Source of the DNA: Prochlorococcus sp. AH-736-L23
GTDB lineage: Bacteria > Cyanobacteriota > Cyanobacteriia > PCC-6307 > Cyanobiaceae
Length of the DNA: 62,617 nt
Reading direction: 5' to 3'
Assembly: GCA_028141225.1 (NCBI GenBank)
Contig: JAOIPS010000005.1
Location: 1-62,617, forward strand
Below the pieces are notes generated by a model, which saw only the letters and a list, made by a program, of their open reading frames with translations, was not told the origin of the DNA and made no database searches. The position numbers and the translations under genes are program-made. Shown here piece by piece: positions 56,765 to 62,617 of the stretch; the stretch's first letter is position 1; every line of letters starts with the position of its first letter.

Positions 56765-57294
56765 TGGAAAAAGACGGTCTAGCTAAATCTTCAGATATTT
56801 CAATAGAAAAAGAAGGAATTATTAGCCAATCTTTGTTAAAAGATGGAATCCCAAATCAATCTTTATCTGACGATCATATAGGAATTGAAAACATTGCTGT
56901 GGAACCAAATAAACTATATGAAGCAGTATCTGCTCTGAGAAATTACGGTTTCAACTATCTCCAATGTCAAGGAGGATATGATGAGGGACCAGGCAAAAAT
57001 CTTGTAAGTTTCTACCATTTTATAACTGTTGATGATTTACAAAAAATCGAAAAAATTAAAGAAGTCAGATTAAAAGTTTTCTTGAAAAGAGATTCTGATT
57101 TATCAATCCCTAGTTTGTATAAAATCTTTAAAGGAAGTGATTGGCAAGAAAGGGAAACTTTTGATATGTATGGAATAAATTTTATTGATCATCCCAATCC
57201 CAAAAGACTTTTAATGCCTGAAGATTGGAGAGGATGGCCATTAAGAAAAGATTATATACAGCCAGATTTCTATGAACTTCAAGATGCTTATTAG
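56764..57294 (+). CDS. ndhJ: NDH-1 subunit NdhJ (NuoC-type)
   Basis: 176 residues. The core [15 protein letters not shown], then [39 protein letters not shown], is the NuoC signature. Hydrophilic arm subunit. The N-terminal 45 residues are less conserved. It starts in the stop of ndhK (shared A) and its end overlaps the convergent YvcK gene by 4 bp. Confidence 0.97.
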   Translation: MEKDGLAKSSDISIEKEGIISQSLLKDGIPNQSLSDDHIGIENIAVEPNKLYEAVSALRNYGFNYLQCQGGYDEGPGKNLVSFYHFITVDDLQKIEKIKEVRLKVFLKRDSDLSIPSLYKIFKGSDWQERETFDMYGINFIDHPNPKRLLMPEDWRGWPLRKDYIQPDFYELQDAY

Positions 57295-58676
57295 TTTAAT
57301 TTTTTTAATTTGCGATAAATAAACATAACTGCTCTAGCTAGTCTCCTTGGATCATGTCTAAGAGTTGGAGTTATTCTTTTTGAATATAATGGTGCTTGCA
57401 AAACATAATAACCCTCAGATAATAATTTTTCTTTATTGCATTGGACAGGCTCTGCTCCTCTACTTTCGTAATAGTCTACTAATGGAGACTTTTCAAATTG
57501 AATCTGAGATAAGATTGAGTTAAAAATTCGAGCATTAACTCCAAAATTTGATAGTTGTTTTTCTATTGCTTTGATATGTTGATAGACATCAAGTCCATCT
57601 GTTTCTCCAGGCTGAGTCATCAAATTACTTATATAAATTTTAGGGGCACTACTTTGCAATAAGGCATCCACTATCTCTGGTACCAAAAGATTAGGCAATA
57701 GAGAAGTGTATAGACTTCCCGGGCCAAGAACAATTAAATCAGCTTCTTTTATAGATTCTAGAGCACTCGGAAGAGCTGAAGGATTTTCTGGTAGATAACC
57801 AATCCTCGAAATTAATTTTTTAGATTTACTAATCTTACTTTCACCAAAAATTTTTTCACCATCTTCTAATTCGGCCCATAACATTACATCAATATTTGTT
57901 GCAGGTAAAACTTGACCTTGAACCGCTAAAACCTTACTAGAGGCTTGAACTGCTTTTTCTAAACTACCTGTAATTGTTGTTAAAGCTGACAAAAATAGAT
58001 TTCCAAAACTATGACCTTCTAGACCACTTCCCCCTGAAAATCTGTACTGAAATAATCTAGTTAAAGTTGGTTCTTCGTTTGATAAGGCTGCCAAACAATT
58101 TCTAATATCTCCTGGAGGTTGCACACCTAATTGTTTTCTGAGAATTCCACTACTTCCACCATCATCTGATACAGTTACGATAGCTGTAATATTACTACTG
58201 TAATTTTTTAAACCTTTCAATAAAGTAGATAAACCTGTACCTCCGCCAATTGCAACAATATTTGGGCCTCTATTTAATTTACTTTTAACTCTTAATGCAT
58301 CAACTAAAAATGTATTTTTTTCTGGAACAAGCGCTTTTTGAATAGAATTAATACTTCTATTTTGTCCAATCCCAATTAATAATAGTCCAAGAACAAAAAT
58401 CAATGGTCCCATTAATGAAACAGGCAAAATACTCGTTAAACCTCTCATTACCCCAAAAAAGATTTCAATAAGCCAATAGAGCGGCCTTAAATTTGTCCAA
58501 ATTACCAAGCCTAATAATGTAGTCAAAAATCCTATTGCAGAAGTAAGCATCCATCTTTTTATTACCAAACCAGGCAAAAGCCAACTCAAAATTCTTAAGA
58601 TTTTGTTTAACAACACAAAATTAGTCTTTTTAAAGTGTTTATAGAATCTTTTTGCCCTTTTTTTACGCTTACTCAT
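57291..58676 (-). CDS. YvcK/CofD-family protein with N-terminal membrane segments
   Basis: 461 residues from ATG at 58676 ([20 protein letters not shown]); an in-frame TTG lies 10 codons upstream. A basic start is followed by hydrophobic segments (about 40-60 and 75-100), then the UPF0052/CofD-like Rossmann domain: [61 protein letters not shown] and [11 protein letters not shown]. YvcK (gluconeogenesis factor) in Gram-positives is soluble; it is needed for growth on gluconeogenic carbon and cell-shape control, and binds UDP-sugars. The membrane-anchored form is seen in cyanobacteria. Confidence 0.85.
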   Translation of the reverse strand: MSKRKKRAKRFYKHFKKTNFVLLNKILRILSWLLPGLVIKRWMLTSAIGFLTTLLGLVIWTNLRPLYWLIEIFFGVMRGLTSILPVSLMGPLIFVLGLLLIGIGQNRSINSIQKALVPEKNTFLVDALRVKSKLNRGPNIVAIGGGTGLSTLLKGLKNYSSNITAIVTVSDDGGSSGILRKQLGVQPPGDIRNCLAALSNEEPTLTRLFQYRFSGGSGLEGHSFGNLFLSALTTITGSLEKAVQASSKVLAVQGQVLPATNIDVMLWAELEDGEKIFGESKISKSKKLISRIGYLPENPSALPSALESIKEADLIVLGPGSLYTSLLPNLLVPEIVDALLQSSAPKIYISNLMTQPGETDGLDVYQHIKAIEKQLSNFGVNARIFNSILSQIQFEKSPLVDYYESRGAEPVQCNKEKLLSEGYYVLQAPLYSKRITPTLRHDPRRLARAVMFIYRKLKKLN

Positions 58677-58808
58677 TAAAAAACCTCTTAAAATTATTTT
58701 TCTCAAATTTAAAGACTATATAAAATCATTATAAATCAAATTCATACATCCTTTTTTTATTTCTAAAAATAGGCAAAATGAAATATGTAGAAGTTTTTTA
58801 TACAGGTA

Positions 58809-59594
58809 TTGAAAAAATCACAGCATGCAGTTGAAACAAAAAATCTCTCTATGAGCTGGGGGGAAGTTGATGTGCTTAATCAAATAAATTTTGAACTTAA
58901 TGATGGAGAAAAATTAGCTATTGTTGGCCCCTCTGGCTCCGGTAAATCAACCATTTTAAAAATATTAGCAGGCCTAATTTTACCTACCAAAGGAGAATTA
59001 AGAATATTTGGTGAGAAGCAAACATATTTGAGATTAGATCAAAATAATCCTCCTGATGTAAGACTAGTTTTTCAGAACCCTGCTTTATTAGGATCTCTAA
59101 CTATTGAAGAAAATGTAGGTTTTCTCCTCAAGAGAAATAAAAACCTATCGAAAAAGTCAATTCATGAAATAGTACGTGAATGCTTAGCTGAAGTAGGATT
59201 ATTTAATGTTGAGAATAAACTTCCAAATGAATTAAGCGGAGGCATGCAAAAAAGAGTGAGTTTTGCCAGAGCATTAATTACTGATCAAACTCTTAATGCA
59301 AAGTCGAAACCTTTATTACTTTTTGATGAACCAACTGCCGGCCTTGATCCCATTGCCTCATCAAGAATTGAAGATTTAATTAATAAGACAAATCATAAAG
59401 CTAGCGGATCATCTATTGTGGTTAGCCATGTTCTTAGTACTATAGAGAGAACTTCAGATAAAGTTTTAATGCTTTATGGAGGCAAATTCAGATGGGCAGG
59501 CTCGATTGATGAATTTAAAAAGAGTAAAGATCCCTATGTATTTCAATTTAGAAATGGAAAACTTGATGGTCCAATGCAACCCAAAGACATTTAG
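58809..59594 (+). CDS. ABC transporter ATPase, MlaF/TGD3-like
   Basis: 261 residues, TTG start at 58809. Walker A GPSGSGKST (40-48), signature LSGGMQKRVSFARAL, Walker B LLLFDEPTAGLDP and a switch His. The sequence is close to Mkl/MlaF-type lipid-transport ATPases. With the MCE protein directly downstream (5 bp), it should drive a phospholipid transporter between membranes. The permease (MlaE/TGD1) is not in this neighbourhood. Confidence 0.88.
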   Translation: MKKSQHAVETKNLSMSWGEVDVLNQINFELNDGEKLAIVGPSGSGKSTILKILAGLILPTKGELRIFGEKQTYLRLDQNNPPDVRLVFQNPALLGSLTIEENVGFLLKRNKNLSKKSIHEIVRECLAEVGLFNVENKLPNELSGGMQKRVSFARALITDQTLNAKSKPLLLFDEPTAGLDPIASSRIEDLINKTNHKASGSSIVVSHVLSTIERTSDKVLMLYGGKFRWAGSIDEFKKSKDPYVFQFRNGKLDGPMQPKDI

Positions 59595-59599
59595 AAATT

Positions 59600-60445
59600 A
59601 TGCGTAGAAGCTTACGAGATTCAATAGTTGGTTTTTCCTTATTAGGAGGAATTTTAATATTCACTTTTTTTTCTTTTTGGCTAAGAGGAGTGAGATTATC
59701 TTCAAAAAATTGGCATCTCTTTGCTGAATTCAATAACGCAAGCGGTTTATCAAAAAAATCTCCAGTTACTTACAGAGGAATCTTAGTAGGTTCGATAGAA
59801 GATATCTTGTTCACGAATGAGTCAATTAAAGCAAAAATAGTCTTAAATAATCCCGAAATTATTCTTCCAAGGCCAGCATTTGCAAGGGTAGTTACAAATT
59901 CTTTCCTTGGAGGAGATGTACAAGTTGCTTTAGAAACTAGTGACAAGACAATTCCAAAAAATATTGCAAAACCTATATCCGAACAATGCGATACCAAATT
60001 AATTATTTGTCAGGGAGACACTATCACAGGCAAACAACTATCAAGTCTCTCAAATATAACTAATAAAATAAGTCAACTTTTAAAAGACACAAATCAAGAA
60101 AACTTAATTGAAAACGTCGTTAACTCAATTGACCAATTTGACAGAACACAAGAAAATCTTGATGAATTAATTTATTTGTCGAAACAAGAACTAAAAAGAG
60201 TTGAACCTTTAATAAAAGAAATTACAATTGCAGCCAATCATTTAAATAACATTTTGTCTACTATTGATGACAAAGAAACTCTTAATGACATTAAATTGAC
60301 AATTAATGCTGCTAGGTCTATCTCGACCAAAATAGATGATATGAGCGATGATTTTGAAAAATTAACACAAGATAAAGAATTAACTAAATCTATAAGAGAT
60401 TTAACGATTGGACTTTCAAAATTTCTTAACGAAATTTATCCATAA
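59600..60445 (+). CDS. MCE-domain lipid transporter component, MlaD/TGD2-like
   Basis: 281 residues. One N-terminal helix (about 11-30, SLLGGILIFTFFSFWLRG) followed by an MCE domain (about 37-117: LFAEFNNASGLSKKSPVTYRGILVGSIEDI) and a long helical C-terminus. MCE proteins form hexameric rings carrying lipid between membranes. Cyanobacterial versions are homologous to the plastid TGD2. It is operonic with the ATPase. The permease is absent here. Convergent with chlD after 7 bp. Confidence 0.87.
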   Translation: MRRSLRDSIVGFSLLGGILIFTFFSFWLRGVRLSSKNWHLFAEFNNASGLSKKSPVTYRGILVGSIEDILFTNESIKAKIVLNNPEIILPRPAFARVVTNSFLGGDVQVALETSDKTIPKNIAKPISEQCDTKLIICQGDTITGKQLSSLSNITNKISQLLKDTNQENLIENVVNSIDQFDRTQENLDELIYLSKQELKRVEPLIKEITIAANHLNNILSTIDDKETLNDIKLTINAARSISTKIDDMSDDFEKLTQDKELTKSIRDLTIGLSKFLNEIYP

Positions 60446-60452
60446 GAAATAT

Positions 60453-62615
60453 TTAGAATTCATTGATAGCATTTAAAGCCATAGCTGCAATTGCTTTATC
60501 TGTAGCTTTTGGCAATTGGACATATTTCCCTTGAGCAGCTTCTGCTAACTCTTTACCAAATCCACTCGCAATAAATTTTCTCTCTGTATCAATTACTAAG
60601 AGTTTTATCCCGAGCATAGGATATTTGGCAGCGATATCTAAAACCTCCTGTTTTAAATTGAGATTTTCATTTTCTTTTCCCTCAACCTCATTTTGTCCTA
60701 AAGATAATCCTAATGGAACATTTCCTCTTCCATCGGTAATTCCAACAACAATAACTTGACCTATATCTCCAGTAGAAAGAGCATTTTTTGCTACTTTTGC
60801 TGATTGCGTTAGTCCATGAGCTAAAGGCGATCCACCTCCACAAGGCATTGTTTCTAGCCTTCTTTTCGCTGCAGTTATTGATCTTGTTGGAGGCAAAAGA
60901 ACTTCTGCCTGATTACCTCTAAAAGGAATTAGGGCAACTTCATCTCTATTCTCATATGCCTCGGTCAAAAGTCTGATAACTGCACCTTTAGCACTTTGCA
61001 TTCTATTAAGAGCCATTGAACCACTAGCATCAACAAGAAAAATGACTAAAGCACCCGCCTTTTTTTGAAGAAGCTTCGCCCTAAAATCATTCTCTTCAAT
61101 AACTATTGATTTATTAGGATTCCTTAATCTTCGTGATTTTTGATAAGGAGCTGCAGCTCGTAAAGTCGCATCTACCGCAATTCTTTTTAATTTACCTCTT
61201 GGAATTATAGGTTTCACATACCTTCCTCTACTATCACTGAATATTACTGATCTACTTCCACTATTTCCTGCTTTTGTTTTAGCTGATGAAAAAAGTAATA
61301 AATCAGGATCAACCATGCATGCCTCAGGATCTAAAATGAATTCTTCAGGTATTTCGGGGGTAGACTCTTCTTCTCCATCAGAATTATCTTCTTCTTCTTG
61401 TTCTTGCTCATTATCATTTTCATTAGCCTCAGGTTCAGACTCTTCATTGTTTGATTGAGGTGGAGGACTCTGATCCTCTGGAGGGGGAGGTTGAATATCA
61501 TCATCTTCTGGAGGAATTTGCATTGCTCGTGGGAGAATAACTAACCTAACTGCGACTTTTAGGTCTTCAGAATTTACATTCTCATCGCCTCGAAGAGCTG
61601 CATTAGCCTTTGCTACTTTTACTGCAAATAATTCTGACCTATGGCCTTCTACTCCTCCTCTAAGAGCTTCATTAACTAAATAGGTTATTTGCTCTTTTGT
61701 TATCTTGACATCCTTTAACCATTGCCTTGCCAAAATTAATTGAGTGGATAAATTATCAGATTCTTCAGACCATTTTTCTGAAAATTTAATATTATTTTCT
61801 GCGTGCGATAAAACAGATTTTGTAATCTCAACTCTTTGAGCATTATCAATTGATTGATCTGCGGAAAGCACGATGGCAAAACGATCTAAGACATGATCTC
61901 TTAGAGCACCTTCTTCAGGATTATAAGTTGCTATTAAAAGTGACTTACAAGGATGAGAAAGGCTTAAACCATCTCTTTCAATATTATTTTTCTCTCTGCC
62001 TGTGGCTTCAAGAATTAAATTTACAATGCCTTCATCCAATAAATTTATATCGTCTACATAAAGAACACCTCTATGAGCCTCCGCTAAGATTCCAGGTTGA
62101 AAAACCTGTTCCCCCGTACTTAATGAAGCAGCGACGTCAATTGATCCAACAAGCCTGTCTTCAGTTATGCCAATGGGAACTTGAATAAATGGAGCCTCTC
62201 TTACTTTTTTCGGAATTTCTTCAATTTGATTCAAATAATCACTTCCAATAACCTCCTTCAACAATTTATTAGTACTAATATCCCATTCCTCTGGTTTATC
62301 TGGATCTAGGTTCCTACCAATAGGTCTTAATGAAGTTCCACTATTTTTCTCAGTTAGCTTTTCCAATATTAATTCATTATCTAATACCTCTATAGGAGGA
62401 AGTAAAGTATGTAAACCCCTTGCTAATACTGACTTGCCAGTACCTCTTCCGCCAGCAATAATCACTCCCCCTAAACTGGGATCAACTGCTGCCAAAAGTA
62501 AAGATAATTTCAATAAGCTATGACCTGTAATTGCGGCCAAAGGGAAAGCTCTAAAAGAATCCTTTGACTTCATTAAATCTTCTATTTCTCTTTTTTCTTT
62601 TAACTCTGGGTTCAA
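60453..62615 (-). CDS. chlD: Magnesium chelatase subunit D (start near the window edge)
   Basis: At least 720 residues. An N-terminal AAA+ domain ([32 protein letters not shown]) is followed by a Pro/Glu/Asp-rich linker ([17 protein letters not shown], then a long E/D/N run), and a C-terminal vWA domain with MIDAS DASGSM. With ChlI and ChlH it inserts Mg into protoporphyrin IX, the first committed step of chlorophyll synthesis. The frame begins with a TTG at 62615, two bases from the edge, so the true start may be further upstream. Confidence 0.94.
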   Translation of the reverse strand: MNPELKEKREIEDLMKSKDSFRAFPLAAITGHSLLKLSLLLAAVDPSLGGVIIAGGRGTGKSVLARGLHTLLPPIEVLDNELILEKLTEKNSGTSLRPIGRNLDPDKPEEWDISTNKLLKEVIGSDYLNQIEEIPKKVREAPFIQVPIGITEDRLVGSIDVAASLSTGEQVFQPGILAEAHRGVLYVDDINLLDEGIVNLILEATGREKNNIERDGLSLSHPCKSLLIATYNPEEGALRDHVLDRFAIVLSADQSIDNAQRVEITKSVLSHAENNIKFSEKWSEESDNLSTQLILARQWLKDVKITKEQITYLVNEALRGGVEGHRSELFAVKVAKANAALRGDENVNSEDLKVAVRLVILPRAMQIPPEDDDIQPPPPEDQSPPPQSNNEESEPEANENDNEQEQEEEDNSDGEEESTPEIPEEFILDPEACMVDPDLLLFSSAKTKAGNSGSRSVIFSDSRGRYVKPIIPRGKLKRIAVDATLRAAAPYQKSRRLRNPNKSIVIEENDFRAKLLQKKAGALVIFLVDASGSMALNRMQSAKGAVIRLLTEAYENRDEVALIPFRGNQAEVLLPPTRSITAAKRRLETMPCGGGSPLAHGLTQSAKVAKNALSTGDIGQVIVVGITDGRGNVPLGLSLGQNEVEGKENENLNLKQEVLDIAAKYPMLGIKLLVIDTERKFIASGFGKELAEAAQGKYVQLPKATDKAIAAMALNAINEF

Positions 62616-62617
62616 AA

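Overview
The window is a single AT-rich chromosomal segment from a marine picocyanobacterium, almost certainly a high-light-adapted Prochlorococcus. I infer this from four things. Core oxygenic photosynthesis genes are present (psaE, psbB, psbT, psbM, psbEFLJ, petB, petD, ndhCKJ, chlD). The only phycobiliprotein material in the window is one degenerate phycoerythrin beta-like chain with one lyase-like protein. The gene for a short PTOX-type oxidase is present. Genes are very tightly packed, with many 30-60 residue single-helix proteins and frequent TTG starts. No phage, transposase, plasmid or CRISPR signature was seen.

Layout. 1-17 kb: a loosely conserved stretch of mostly small hypothetical genes interrupted by recognisable ones: photolyase/cryptochrome, proline iminopeptidase, CPBP protease, ArfB-type ribosome rescue factor, peroxiredoxin Q, TatA, a carotenoid isomerase-like oxidoreductase and PTOX. 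It also holds a structured RNA candidate (about 3320-3520) and a small-gene island (15.5-17.2 kb) with an orphan NdhF-N-terminus-like membrane protein and a miniature HLIP-like protein. 17-21.7 kb: GNAT, aldehyde dehydrogenase, LysM protein, psaE and fpg. 21.7-26.8 kb: a complete rRNA operon on the minus strand (16S, tRNA-Ile, tRNA-Ala, 23S, 5S) with a terminator. 27-34.7 kb: neutral invertase, petD and petB, then ctpA, an HD phosphohydrolase, minC, minD, minE and tRNA-Thr. 34.7-43.5 kb: tsaC, prmC, psbM and a [2Fe-2S] ferredoxin on the minus strand, then psbB, psbT, nrdR, the rpsA-like S1 gene, metK, a sugar kinase and tRNA-Phe. 43.5-53.2 kb: accessory and housekeeping genes, including the phycoerythrin relic (cpeS-like, cpeB-like), a UvrD helicase, a tRNA nucleotidyltransferase, a NAD(P)H dehydrogenase-SelD fusion and MTA phosphorylase. 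53.2-62.6 kb: the photosystem II assembly cluster (rubA, ycf48, psbEFLJ), ndhCKJ, YvcK, an ABC/MCE lipid-transport pair and chlD, which runs to the right edge.

How the parts fit. Several neighbourhoods have one theme. rubA-ycf48-psbEFLJ makes and assembles the PSII reaction centre. ndhCKJ encodes the hydrophilic arm of NDH-1. ctpA, which matures D1, is divergent from petB-petD. minCDE places the division septum. PTOX beside an NdhF-like fragment suggests a plastoquinone-pool theme, but that link is inference. Starts were chosen by domain limits and start-codon quality; many ORFs here extend upstream only through a TTG or GTG, and in those cases I moved the start to the first sensible ATG.
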